From Posidonia oceanica (taxonomy: Eukaryota; Streptophyta; Magnoliopsida; Alismatales; Posidoniaceae): DNA of 64,000 bases. A program made the position numbers and the translations under genes. A model generated the notes under the pieces. It was given only the letters and a program-made list of their open reading frames with translations. It was not told where the DNA came from and did no database searches. Positions 21,043-32,819 of the stretch are shown piece by piece (positions within the stretch are counted from its first letter, which is position 1; every line of letters begins with the position of its first letter). The stretch is taken from contig JAZBRS010000050.1 in NCBI GenBank assembly GCA_037176725.1, positions 10,682,001-10,746,000 on the forward strand, given 5' to 3'.

Positions 21043-22119
21043 TCAATGTGCTAGTCCAGGATTACTTTGATATTTGCTAACTAAACTCACAGAATATGTC
21101 AAATCCGGTCTAGTGCACAACATAGCATACATTAAACTTCCGACCGCTTGTGCATATGGCATTTTCAAAGGTTTCTGTCCCTCTCCAGGACATTGACTTT
21201 TATTCAATCTTTTTCCATACACATATGGTGTCGGTGCAGGGGTACAATTTTGCATTCCAAACCTTTTAAGTATCGAGTGCAAATACTTTTCTTGATTTAT
21301 ACTCAATATTCTAGACTTCCAATCTCTAAAGATCTGTATTGCAAGGACATAAGATGCTTCTCCCATGTCCTTCATCTCAAATTTCTCACTAAGTTTAATT
21401 TTCACTTTGTTCAACAATTCCATGTCATTTGTGGCAAGCAAAATATCATCTACATATAAAGACAATATTATAAAATTGCTCGTACTTTTCATGACATACA
21501 TACAATTGTCCAATCTGTTTGAGATAAAACCCATTTGGACAATCACATTATGAAATTTGAGATACCATTGTCTAGAAGATTGTTTTAATCCATATATTGA
21601 TTTATTCAATTTGCACACTTTTCCCTCATGTCCTTCCACTTGAAAACCCTCAAGCTGACACATGTATATGTCTTCCTGCAATTCTCCATTAAGAAATACA
21701 GTTTTAACATCCATTTGATGTAATTTCAAATCTATGTGTGCTACAATTGCTAGTCTAATTCTAATAAATGCAAACTTTGCTACTGGAGAATATGTTTCCG
21801 GGAAGTCAATTCCTTCCTTCTGTGTATAACCTTTAGCTACCAATCGAGCCTTGAACTTGTCAATTGATCCATCGACCCTCAGCTTCTTCTTGAATACCCA
21901 TTTGCATCCTATAGCCTTTCTTTCCTCAGGTAAATCACACAATTCCCAAACATTATTCCTTTTTATGGAATCAATTTCATTATTCATAGCTTCAAACCAC
22001 AAATCTTTCTCATGTGATTTAATCACATCACTATATATATTGGGTTCCATGTGATTTTCCTGATCTATATCTATCAAGAAACATGATGGCTCACAGGAAT
22101 ACAAATGGTAATCATTCAT
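21043..22119 (-). pseudogene. Copia reverse transcriptase domain
   Basis: A 358-residue open frame covers the RT. It contains NNVWELCDLP (about 55-64), GCKWVFKKKL (71-80), KARLVAKGYTQ (90-100), MDVKTVFLNGELQEDIYM (136-153, with the first catalytic Asp), SIYGLKQSSRQWY (174-186) and the active site YVDD at 222-225. GSLMYAM and RPDLTYSV near the end lead to RNase H. The catalytic residues are intact, but the frame is only part of a former polyprotein whose other parts carry stops, so I call it a pseudogene fragment. Confidence 0.9.
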
Positions 22120-22813
22120 CTATGAAGGTTGAGTTCTCATTCTTTTATTGCTAGGAACATCGGGTGAGTCATTTACAGGCTCATCAATATTTTCCATGTT
22201 TGGTTGATCATTCCCCACTATTTTCGTAGGTTCATTTGTGTTTTCTATGTTAGGTTGATCCTCATTTTTTAGATCATTTCCATAAACACCATTAAAGTAA
22301 TCATCTCCAATTACTAATAATGATTCATCTTTATCTTGAGTATGCTCTTCTTCCTCTAGATTTTCTAGAAATGTAGCATTTTTATACTCAATAATTCATT
22401 TTTTCTTATGGAAAAATCTATATCCTGATGATTTATCACAATATCCTATAAATCTGCACTATAATGTTCTAAAATCTAATTTGTTCCTTAGTTGACTTGG
22501 AATGAGTACATGTGCTATTGAATTCCACTTCCTTAAATGATTGATATTAGGTTTTCTTCCATTCCACAACTCATAAGGGGTTCTTGTGACAGATTTGATA
22601 GGTATTCAATTCAAAGTGTAATTTGTTGTGAGTAATGCCTCTCCCCATAATTCCTTTGGGAGGCATGATTGTGATAGCATGCATCTAACAGAATTCATTA
22701 GAGTTTTGTTTTTCCATTCCGCCACACCATTTTGTTGTGGCATATATGGCATTATAATATACCTCTTTATTTCATGCTCTTGACAATATGATTCAAATTC
22801 CTTTGAATTGTAT
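22120..22813 (-). pseudogene. Copia integrase C-terminal part and linker
   Basis: The minus strand reads PYMPQQNGVAEWKNKTLMNS, then ELWGEALLTTNYTLN and TPYELWNGRKPN, typical of the copia integrase end, followed by the acidic linker to RT. It is interrupted by the solo LTR at 22814 and by several stops. Confidence 0.85.
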
Positions 22814-25169
22814 TGTAACGACCCGAGTCGCTACCAACACATTCCAAAAAGCCCAACAAATTAAAACTTAATTAACTATAACAATTACAATAAACTATGG
22901 GCTAAACGGTAGAAATATGTGCTAGGAACCTGCAGTGGACAGCTACGTGACTCCGACTATATGCACTATGACTCCAAACCAGCTAACCATCTGCACCTGC
23001 AACTAAAAACACGATAAAGCATACATAAGTGACTAGAAAATTGTTACCCAGCACACACCCCGCAAAACCACGAGAAAACCAACTTAAAACCACAAATCTG
23101 GGCTTACACAAGCATTTTATAATAATAAAGTACCCTTCCCAAAGCCGAATAAGCTAAACCGAGGAAGCAGATGCAAAACAAAGCTCTTTAATTCAAAACA
23201 GGGTCCACCGGACCAAAGCTACTCAAAATGAGGTCCACTGGCCCAAAACTCCACAGAAGCACAATGCCGGAAAATAAGCAAGCTCGAGGCCCATTACGGC
23301 CCAAACAAAACAAGCGTGGCCCAACACGGGCACAAAAGAAAACCAACTAGTCGTGTTGCCTGGCGCCCCAGCAACCGATCTGGCCACAAGCAGTAGCCAG
23401 GGACTCACCCTTGTAATTCATTGCACTGCCACGGGCACCCGCCCTCTGGGGGAGCATGCCGGTCACAGCATCTCACATCAGAGACGCCTCAAAAGCAATC
23501 CCCAATTGGGAAAGCGGTCCCCACTCGGGACAAACCACAGGGTACGCAACATATCGACGTCCACAAGCTCGGTGCTTCGAACCACTAGAGGCTCCTCACC
23601 CCTAGGCTCAGCCAGCACCTAAACAAGAAGACGAGTCCTGGTGCCTGTAGCGGCTAGGGTATCACGCCCAGCTACGTAGGAGTATCATACCTCCCGAGTC
23701 TAGTGCCACGATACCGCTAGGTACAGACAGCACTCTGACTCTCGAACCTCAACCTAGGCGAAGTGTGTGACACACAAAGAACGCCGTCGCGCCCTAGGAT
23801 CCGAAGCACACGACTCCCAAGCTTTGGCCACAGAAATCTCGGCAAATCATTTGCAAAACACTTATGATTTTACTCAAAAATTTCTTTGAAAACATTTTAT
23901 CAAGTCATGGGCTAAAGTACAATAAGCCCAAAAAGAATCATTATTAAAACCATTCGAAAACAGGCCTGGGAAACATCCCAGACCAAAAATCCCCGATTCG
24001 GAAAACCAAAAAGGTCCGGTCGACCGAATTCAGGCACAGTAGCACAATAAGGAAGGATATTCAAAATTCATTGAAAATATTTCCATAAATTACCAAAAAT
24101 TGCATTTAAAAATCTCTAACAAGTTACTAAAAATAGCGTATAATATACCGAAACAACCGGAATTGAGAAGCAAACGCAACCAAACCATAAACATACCATT
24201 CCGAGATTCATGGCTCACAGAAAACGTGAAAAACCACAGCATATACATTTAAACTCCATAAGCTAAATAATTTGCCTAAAAACACACTAATAAATCTTTA
24301 AAAATTACCAAATCTCTACCATAGCATATAATCATGGCAAGGAATATAATTAAATCATAATCAAGCCATTCTTGTGCATATAACTTAAGAAAACACCAAA
24401 AACCCACATTTAAGCTATAAGTCAACTCAAGCCAATAAATTCCACTAAAAATCATATAAATTACTAAAAATTACCAAATCACTTCCATGACATTCAATAC
24501 ATGCCAAGGAACACATGCATATCAATTTCAAGCAATTTAGAAGGAGAGGGCAAGATGTGTACCTCGGACAGTAGAGAAATCCATTGTTTCCAGCGATCCA
24601 AGGTCAACTCCGGCGATCCTCCGCCGAAGTCGATGCTCCACGTGCCGCCCACGAGCTCGCCCTGCCACCAGGAGGAAGTCTGGAGCTTGCCGCCGCCGCA
24701 CGCCGCCGAACCCAACAACGGTCACGGCCGAACCCAACCCAAAAAGAGAAAATAGAGAGGGGAGAGAGAGAGAGAGAGAGAGAGGGAGAGGAGGATGGTG
24801 AAGTGCGAAAAATCCATGTGAATTTAAAGTCGAGGAAAAGACGTACAGTGTCTGTTTTTTTCCGTAAAACACGAATCTCGCGCCCTCACCAACCTGCACA
24901 GTGTCACGCGGGCCCAAGCACAGTAAGATGCTGGGTAAATTGTATGACAGCCTCTGAAGAATTAGGAAATGACACGAATATAACAGATAGGGACCAGAAT
25001 ACAAAAAGAATAAGAACAGGGATCAAACCTCCACCTGGTCCCACCAACCACCACAAGTGGGGCCCACGACAATACAAGTGGAGCCCATGAGGCCAAATAA
25101 CACCTGTCCACAAATACAGGAATTCATTAAATTGTGTAATTACAAGGGAATGAATTCCCAGGTGTTACA
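22814..25169 (-). mobile_element. Solo LTR (2,356 bp) inserted in copia integrase, with TGTAT duplication
   Basis: It runs from TGTAACGACC to GGTGTTACA and is flanked by identical 5-bp repeats TGTAT (22809-22813 and 25170-25174), with the copia integrase frame resuming on both sides. Such a structure arises when the two LTRs of an inserted element recombine. I place it on the minus strand because that orientation ends in GGGTCGTTACA, like the gypsy LTR at 1021-3181; this is inference. Open frames inside (for example 24537-25004) are GC-rich and without domains. Confidence 0.9.
24758..24790. repeat. (GA)n microsatellite in the solo LTR
   Basis: A GA dinucleotide run, slightly interrupted by GG. 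Confidence 0.9.
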
Positions 25170-25600
25170 TGTATTCTCCACCTCTGTCAGATATTAATAT
25201 TTTAATATTTCTTTCAAGTTGCTTTTCTACTTATGTTTTATATTTCCTAAAGCAACTCAACTCTTCTGTTTTATGTGAGATTAAATAAACATATGCATAT
25301 CTAGAATAATCATTTGTGAATGTTACAAAATATTCCTTATTATTGTATGTTTTCACATTAAGTGGACCACATACATCTGAATGTACCAAGACTAACAAAT
25401 CATTTTTCCTATGTCCAACACCAAATGGTTTCTTAGTGATTTTTTCAACTAAGCAATGTTGACATGGAGTTAATTCCACCTTATTAATATTTAGGAGAAG
25501 GTTCAATTTTATCATTTGTTCCATTTTAGATTTTCAAGATGAACTAATCTAGCATGCTATAGATCACAAACAGATAGTAAGCACAGAGAATAATCAATCA
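25170..25600 (-). pseudogene. Copia integrase N-terminal zinc-binding and core part
   Basis: The frame 25524-25231 reads LTPCQHCLVEKITKKPFG, then VHSDVCGPLNVKTYNNKEYF and FTNDYSRYAYVYL, the usual GAG-pre-integrase CxxC and the first catalytic Asp of the copia integrase core. It continues into the sequence beyond the solo LTR. Confidence 0.87.
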
Positions 25601-25887
25601 GTATTATTTATTTCATTGTTTATTACAGAAATATAAAATAAATATTGTTCTGGGACAAACACTCCCATAACAAGTACTTTCTTGTCTTTTCCAATAGATA
25701 CACGTTTATTATAAAAGCGAACTTCCAAGCCATTCTTTATGAGTGCAGGTACAGAAATGAGATTGTGCCATATCCCAGGTGTATAGAAGATATCCTTCAA
25801 GATCATAATGCTGTCTCTCAGATCTAAGTAGTAAGAGCTAACGCCTTCTACATTCAGATATGTGTTGTTTCATATGTAGATACACTG
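25594..25887 (-). pseudogene. Copia protease-to-integrase linker
   Basis: The minus strand carries LKDIFYTPGIWHNLISVPAL and SIGKDKKVLV, the conserved LxDVLYVPxLxxNLISV-type segment that follows protease in copia polyproteins. A stop at 25594 breaks the frame. Confidence 0.85.
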
Positions 25888-26859
25888 CTAACCAGATTTG
25901 AATTCCTTAAAGGATTCTAGCCCTTGCTTTGTATTCGCAATATGACGGGTAGCACCAGAATCAATCCACCAATCATTTGAGTTTGACGCAACAACGTTAT
26001 TGCATTTCACTATGCTAATGAAGACTCTCTTGTTGCCTTTTTGTTCCGATGCCTTGCCTTTATTTCCATTCCTGTTTGGACAATTTGCTCTATAGTGGCC
26101 AAAACGACCACATAGATGGCAAGACCCCCATGGCTTATTTGACTGTGATTGGTTTTTGAACTGCGTCCTATTCAGTCCAGTCCTTCTGTTCCAGTCTTTG
26201 TCTTTCCTGGGCTTCCGATTTGCAAAATTAGCTTCTTCCAGATGTATCTCTTCCTTCCGATGGCTAGTCATAATCTCTTGCTCAGTTCCCAACCTTGCTG
26301 GCAGTTCTGAGAGTTGAAGAGATGGGGTAGATCTCATAATTGTGGTCACCATATTAAAACTATTTGGCAAACTATTAAGTATAGTTGCCACTTGTAGTTT
26401 TTCTGGAATAGGAGTTCCAGCAATAGATAAATCATTTACCATGACAATCATGTTGTTCACATGTTCCACGACACTTTGTCCTTCTTGTATTTTGCAAGAG
26501 TTGTACTTCTGAAGGAGAAGTTGAGTATTTATTTCAGTAGTTTTATCATACTTTTCCTTCAAAGCATTCCACAATTTTTGTGAAGTGTCATAAGTCTCAA
26601 AAAAATTTATGAGACTGTCTTCCATGAGCATAAACATGAGACTCCTTGCTCTTTTGTCTTTAATTTGCCATTTCTCCTGTTTCTTGACTTCCACCTTAGA
26701 GGCATTGTTGTCAAGTTCCAGAGGATTGGATTCAATGACATATTCCAAATTATCATAGATTAAAGCATATTTTATTTTTTAGTGCCACATCTCATAATTT
26801 ACCCCATTCAATTTCTCAATTTTTGCCAACTCAGTAGTGATTAATTTGCTAGCAGCCAT
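25888..26859 (-). pseudogene. Copia gag with zinc knuckle and protease start
   Basis: The original ATG is at 26859-26857 (MAASKLITTELAKIEKLNGV). An in-frame TAA at 26781-26779 cuts it, and the frame is open again from 26748. It contains SLINFFETYDTSQKLWNALK (UBN2 gag), a CHLCGRFGHYRANC zinc knuckle of the CX2CX4HX4C type, and the protease motif WWIDSGATRHI. Gag forms the particle and the knuckle binds RNA. The lost N-terminal link means no intact polyprotein. Confidence 0.9.
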
Positions 26860-27779
26860 TTGAGTAAATCTAGAGAAAATAATTTTTTAATTTTAGAATT
26901 TATCTTGACCAATATTTAACAAGATTAATTGAATCTATATGAAATATATGAATGTGCCAACAATCATATACAACTAAGATAAAACAAAAATTAACCTAAA
27001 TGATGTAGTGATTAACTAACAATAAGAACAAAAACTGATTTTTAATCAAATACGTAATTTCTGTTTTTAATCAAATAATGTAGTATTCAACTAAAGCCTA
27101 TCAATATTTACGTTTAAACAAATATTTTACGTCTAAGCATGCATCAAGTTATTTTTATTTAAAATAACAGTAAAATAACAAGAGAAGGCCGTATGAGGAA
27201 TAAAACCAAAACGAGAGAAATAAAACCGAAACAGTAAAATAAAACTAAAACAAACCCCTTTTTCTTCTTCTTGTTCGCACGACCTTCTTCCCCCTTTCTT
27301 CCTCTCCCAATATCCTCCCCTTTCTCTTCCACTTGCACCGCCGCTCCCCTCTCTCTGTTCCACACACACACGGGCACCGGGGGGAGATACGCTAGATCGG
27401 CTGAAAATGGAGGTGCATGGGATCGGTCGGAAAATGTTGGTGTGGTGGAACCGAGGTGAGTTAGAGGCTGATCTCGAGGCTGGAGACCAGATTGCGACAC
27501 GGGATCTGCCAATCTAGACCGGAATGTCGGGGAGGAAGGGCTTGTGTTGGATCGCGATGGGAGTGGTCGGCTGGATCGTGGAGGAACAGGTCGAATCACG
27601 AAAGGAGGTCAGGATGTGAAAAATGGCAGCCGGATTGTGAAGATCGACGTTGGTGGAAGGAGAGTCTTGATTTTTGTAGCTGGATTCGCTCGAAATTTAT
27701 AGAAGAAGACAACTGTAAGAGGAGGAGGACAAGATCGTGCGGGATCGCGAGATCGAGCGGAAAAAGGTAAGATATCCTG
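26860..27779 (-). other. Copia leader region
   Basis: About 0.9 kb between the PBS and gag without a recognisable domain. It is AT-rich next to gag and GC-rich near the PBS. A long leader is normal in these elements. Confidence 0.7.
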
Positions 27780-27793
27780 CTTTGATACCACTT
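27780..27793 (-). other. Copia primer binding site
   Basis: On the minus strand TGGTATCAAAGCA follows the LTR end, a common variant of the tRNA-Met PBS. Confidence 0.85.
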
Positions 27794-28035
27794 TGAAGGC
27801 TTCGATCTTGTTTGCACTGTGTATTTGGTAATTGATTTGGGCTCCAAGATTATGAGTATTCCAGGAAGATTTGTGTATATCACATCCTTCCCTAATAGGA
27901 GAAAATTCCCTTTTTATAGAGGAGACCAGTAACTCCTCATATCCCTCCGTCCATAACTGCCTCCGAGATTTGAGGGAGAAATTTCCTCCAATCTTCCGTT
28001 ACATGGTCATGGTCTTCAATGACCATATTCCAACA
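27794..28035 (-). repeat. Copia 5' LTR (242 bp)
   Basis: Partner of the 20126-20367 LTR. It adjoins the primer binding site on its internal side. Confidence 0.92.
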
Positions 28036-28040
28036 ACTAA

Positions 28041-29266
28041 AAAGTATAATTTTCTCGCTTATCTAATGAATGGGAACTAAAAGGTGTGAAAATTATCAGA
28101 TATTTAGGTTGAACTATTGCTAGGCACTACATTTGATGCTATAAACATTTCAACATGTAGACATGTGTGTATGTTTACATGTAATAATCTTGACAAGTCT
28201 CGTCAAGACGAGTTTGAACAAGAAAGAGGTCGTTTGATTTTGGTTTTTTAGTGTTATGAAACCTAATTTGAGGCTTGAGTTAAATTGAAACATCGCAACA
28301 AAGTAATGTAAAACCACCATTAACCATCTTCCATGAATGCTATGAAACATTAATGCTACTAGAAATTCTGTAAATTACGAGGACATATTAGGAGGATTTA
28401 GCGAGGACTTGTCCTTGCGACATATTAGCGAGGATTTAAAGATGACATTTTCTCGTTAATATCATTACTAGAAATTCTGTATACTGCAAGAACCATGAGC
28501 GAGGACATAATGAGGACTTTTTCTTGTGAATCTTAATGAGGATGTATCCTCGCAAAGTCCTCGCGAACTTGACCTAAAAAATTTCCAAAAAAAACCCTAT
28601 ACTAGAATTATCGACTACAAACCAAACTCTCGACTCCTCTACGCCTCTCTCCCTTAGTGCCTCTCTCTCACTCAACGCCATCAATAGCACCACTAGAGGA
28701 GATCTACAGATTGAGGAAGAAGTTTGTGCAACCCAAACCCCACTCAAGACACCGCCTTTCTCGATTCTACAATGCTGCCATTGCCATCACCTCTCTTGAT
28801 TCTACAACGCCGTCACTGTCGTCACCTTTCCCATTCTACAACGTCATCGCTGTTGCCACTTGTCATGGTTCTACCAAGTGAGGTTTTGGTTTGGAACCCT
28901 TGGTTTTGCATCTCTCTCTAGTTGTTACTGCTGGTGCATCAAAGTTGGTTTAGAACCCTTGGTTTTGGTCTGGTTCTCTTTGGTGGTAGTGGTCGAGCAC
29001 CAGTAAGCAATCCTCTTCTTCTTGTTGTTGCTGCCCTTCCATTTATATACGTGATGCCAAATTGTAATAATGGAAGGTTTTTGCTTGATAAGTTCTTGTT
29101 AGATACTCCATCTATTAATAGTTGCTCAACTTTGCATCTCTACCAAAGAAGACAATAACAAATTCAACATTTACCAAATAAAAGAAAATAATTGGTGCAA
29201 CTAAGGATTCTATGAAATATGACCTAAAGGCCGAGGTGAATGTATTATGCAGTCATTTGTTGATTA
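28041..29266. other. Intergenic sequence between two retroelements
   Basis: No gene is recognised. The segment 28350-28570 has CACTA-like features (listed separately). The rest is CT-rich, with a small duplication of GGTTT-GGAACCCTTGGTTTT near 28880 and 28948. Confidence 0.55.
28350..28570. mobile_element. Possible CACTA transposon end or derivative
   Basis: The sequence CTACTAGAAATTCTGTA occurs near 28353 and, as TTACTAGAAATTCTGTA, near 28467. It is followed by repeated GCGAGGAC and TCCTCGC motifs in both orientations. CACTACTAGAAA termini with dense subterminal repeats are typical of CACTA elements. The outermost CAC is not preserved and no TSD is seen. Confidence 0.4.
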
Positions 29267-29271
29267 TATGG

Positions 29272-32118
29272 TGTAGATACCCCAAATCTGGAAGTCGGGC
29301 GACGGTTGTTTGCTCCCAGAAGCACGCGGACGAGGCGGCCCCAACCTTTTATTGAAACCCCAAACCTAAACCCACCAAAACTTCACCAATCACATCCCAA
29401 TACATCCACTACCACAAATACCCCAAAACCTTAGCCCTGGATGGTCCACGAACCAGAGAAGCAGGATCAGGAGACGAGGCAACCAACTGACGGGGTCACT
29501 CCCGCGTGGAGCTCCCGCGTTGCGCCCTGCGTCAGTAGCAAAAATCGGCACTTTGACACTCGCGTAGAGCTCCCACGTGGAGCTCCTGCGTTTTGTCCTG
29601 TGTCGGTAGCGAAAACTGACAGACTGACACTCACGCCGAGCTCCCGCGTGGAGCTCCCGCGTTTTGTCCTGCGTTAGTGGCAAAAATCAGGCGGACCAAT
29701 CACCTTGGCCCACCTTTTCATCGCTCGCCATTGGCTCCCGCCGATCTAGGCTTGTGCCTCCGGACACCTAGATCATCCAGCCGTCCATCCTAACTGACTC
29801 CACCCGTCGATCTTCAACCGACATCTCATCCACCCATTTTAAATCCAAATCTAGGCCAACGGTTTACACCGTTTTCCTCCACCTATAAAACAGTAGCCCA
29901 GCCTCTCCAGACCTCCGGTTGGCTTCGCTAGGCATCCTCTGGAAACCCCAAGCATCCACCTGCATTTCCAGAGCCTCTCGACCTCCGAAACTCCTCAATT
30001 CCAGTGTCCTGGGATTGAGAACTCCTCTCTGGCGAACCTCCTCGCTGTCGAGACGACCACCGAAGTTCCACCACCTCCAGAGCCTCCTCGTGAGCCCGTG
30101 AGAGAGAGTGTGACCTTCCCAAGCATCCCTGAGCTCCGCAGCCTCCGTCCAGCCACGTATTTGCAGCAGCGCCGTCGCCGGAGAAGACATCCCCCGCGGT
30201 GCGTCTCAGGCAAGCACTCGTCCCTTTGTTAGCTCAGAATGGTTCCTAATTGTTGTGTTTTCATTTTCTAAGTGTTTTTTCGCAATTTTAGCTAGCTGCA
30301 TTGCCTATTTCATTTCTCCTTCACCGCCTCTTGCGGAAGGCAGACGGCTCGCACACGGCCTCGCGCGGTCGCGCCCGTAGCTGCCTTGCCTCACCGCTTT
30401 GAGCCTCCAGCAGGGTCCCCCGCACTCGCCTCTAGCCTCCTCAGTGCGCCCATGGCCGACAGCGCTCTCCAAGCCGCCTCTATGGCCGGCGGAGGTGCGC
30501 AGTTGCCGGCGCTATACTACCGAGGTGGGGGTGGCGATTCGGGCGGCGCCACCATGCATCTGCACCTCGGTTGGGCAGCTGGGTATACCACCTTGCTTCC
30601 CTAACCGGTTCCACCGCATTTCATTAAGCATCGGGCCCGGAATCTGGTGATGAAGGTCTTCTGTCTGACTGGCCGGTCCCGCGCCGAGGTCCTGCGTGGA
30701 CCTCCCGCGTGTTTGACCGTGAAATCAGGCCGAGTTCTCAGCCTCTTTCCGACATTTGTTTGTATCTGTTTCTTTAATGTTATTGCATATTATTGTTGTC
30801 AAGCATCCCCTCTTCACCACCCACCTGTTTTCATTACATTCTATTAGCTGTTGGGCCTGGAATCCGGTAATGAAGGTTCTCTGTCCGAACCGACTGGTCC
30901 TGCGCCGAGGTCCCGCGTGGACCTCCCTCGTGTTTGACTGTGATATCGGGCAGAGTTCCCAGTCCCTTTTCGACCTTTGTTTATGCCTGTTTCTTTGATA
31001 TTATTGCATATTATTGTTCCGGGATGCCCCTTCCTCATTATTCAACCAGTTCAATACCGAATTGAATTGAGGAGAGCCTCCCATTTGGCTATGACTTTCC
31101 ACTGGACAAGCGAACTGTTCCCGCGTGGAGGTCTCACGTGGGACTCCCGCGTATTTAACAGTAGCCTCTACAGATGTGGATAGAGCCTTGTGCCCTTGTG
31201 TTAGCTACCCCTCATGCATGTTTACATTCAAGCATTCTTTAATTGCTTCTCTGTTTCCTTTTAAGCAATGTTTACTTAAGCCTTACATGCTTTACATTTA
31301 CTTCTTATTATGTATGTTACTTTCCAGTATTATATTGTCGTTTACCTGATTTCTTTCAGTATGTATGAGTGTTTATCTGAATCCTATCCTCTTGCACTTG
31401 TTTCCCTTATGCATGTTTATCTCCTAGCTTTATGTAGCTACTTGCCTTGGTTTCTTTTAATCTCTATGCATGTCTATTTGAGGCTTTTCCTTTCGCCTTC
31501 TTGTACTATCATAGCATGTTTCCTTTTGCTAGAGCATATATTAATTGGCCTTCGGCCTACAATGAGCCACACTATGAGCGGAATGACGTTAGAAAAGGCC
31601 GCTCCTCGGGCGTGTCGGGGGTGCCTAACACCTTCCCCGCACGTAACAGGAGTCCTTACCCATCTCTGGACCGCAATGACCTAGTGTTGCATCCGTTTGC
31701 ATGGATCCACTTTGGATCCCCCTCCTCATTACCCACCCTCCTTTTTTTTGTTGTTTGCCTTATTCGGCGATTTCGTTGATTATTGGTGATTTTATTCTCT
31801 TTATCGGGTCGAATCCTCCTCGGATACGCTATTAATTGTGACCCTCTTTCTCTTTGACCGGGCGTCTGCGAGCTTTGGCAGCGGCCCCCGTGTCGTACAC
31901 GAGAGACGGTCACATAAGAATGGCCACTCCGTCGGGGAATTTAGACTTGATCTCATTGTCCTTTCTTTTGTTTTCGTCACTTATCATTTTGTTGGTGTTT
32001 TCTTCCTCGAGTCGAACTTTCCTCGGATACACCATTAGCTGTGGCCCTCATTCCCTACAACTGGGTGTCTACGAGCTTTGGCAGCGGCCCCCGAGTCGTA
32101 CGTCGAAGGAGACGGTCA
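29272..32118 (+). repeat. Left LTR of the outer Tat element (2.85 kb)
   Basis: It starts TGTAGATACCCC and matches 60214-63096 almost throughout. A TATAAAA box is at 29884-29890 (60839-60845 in the partner). It contains GCGTGGAGCTCCCGCG-rich repeats (29500-29660), a duplicated block of about 215 bp (near 30636 and 30851) and a duplicated 3' end (31803-31912 and 32008-32118). The last two bases of the LTR are lost at the junction with integrase. Confidence 0.88.
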
Positions 32119-32819
32119 TCAGGAACAATATCATTGCTCATTACGGGGTCCTGTATGCGCTCATCTCTAACAATGGCACGAACTTCACAGCCAAGAGAAT
32201 GGAGGAATGCCTACACAGTTTCAAGATCAAACACCACAAGTCCTCCCCTTATCGGCCACAGATGAATGGCGTAGTTGAGTCGGCCAACAAGAACTTGATA
32301 AAGATCCTCAAGAAGATGGTAGAAACTCACAAGGACTGGCACGACAAGCTCCCATACGCACTATGAGCCTACAGAACATCGGTCCAAACTTCGACAGGAG
32401 CAACTCCATATTCGCTGGTCTATGGCATGGAGGCAGTTTTACCTGTTGAAGTTGAGATCCCGTCCTTATGGATTCTAAAGGAGGCAGAACTGGAAGAAGC
32501 AGAATGGGTCAAAGATCGCTGTGCCCAGTTGAACCTGATCGACGAGCGTAGACTGCAGGCGATGCACCATGCTCAATGCTATCATAAGAGAATGGCCAGA
32601 TCCTATCAGAAGAAAGTCAGGCCCAAAAGCTTCACACTGGGTGACTTGGTCCTGCAAGCTATTTACCTCCCTGACGGCCGAGGCAAATTCCGACCCAACT
32701 GGCGTGGTCCTTACGTCATCAAGCAGATATTCTCTAGGGGCGCAGCAATCCTCGAGAGTATGGATCAGGTCAAGCAGTCCGAGCCAGTCAATGCCTGCAA
32801 TCTTAAGAAATACTACTAG
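32119..32819 (+). pseudogene. Tat-lineage integrase C-terminal half, fused to the left LTR
   Basis: Starting directly at the LTR end, the frame reads VIRNNIIAHYGVLYALISNN, then GTNFTAKRMEEC, HHKSSPYRPQMNGVVESANK (with the catalytic Glu region), DWHDKLPYAL, an in-frame TGA at 32364-32366 in place of a Trp, then AYRTSVQTSTGATPYSLVYG and MEAVLPVEVEIPSL. The GPY-like end is NWRGPYVIKQIFSRGA and it stops at 32817-32819. Integrase would insert the cDNA. The N-terminal zinc domain and first catalytic Asp are deleted. The sense agrees with the LTRs. Confidence 0.92.

Larger units (their letters stand above)
20126..28035 (-). mobile_element. Ty1/copia retrotransposon, near-complete, split by a solo LTR
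   Basis: Two 242-bp LTRs bound a reversed element with the usual order: 5' LTR (27794-28035), PBS, leader, gag, protease, integrase, RT, RNase H, 3' LTR (20126-20367). The gross length is 7.9 kb; without the 2.36-kb solo LTR inserted in integrase it is about 5.55 kb, a normal copia size. The putative TSDs ATTAG (20121-20125) and ACTAA (28036-28040) differ at two positions. Frames are interrupted in gag and RNase H, so it is not autonomous now. The TGTTGGAAT ends and short LTRs suggest a Tork/Tnt1-like clade, which is inference. Confidence 0.92.

Noticed and set aside
24537..25090. 155- and 168-codon ORFs
   Set aside because: Lie in the solo LTR around a GA microsatellite; no domain on either strand.
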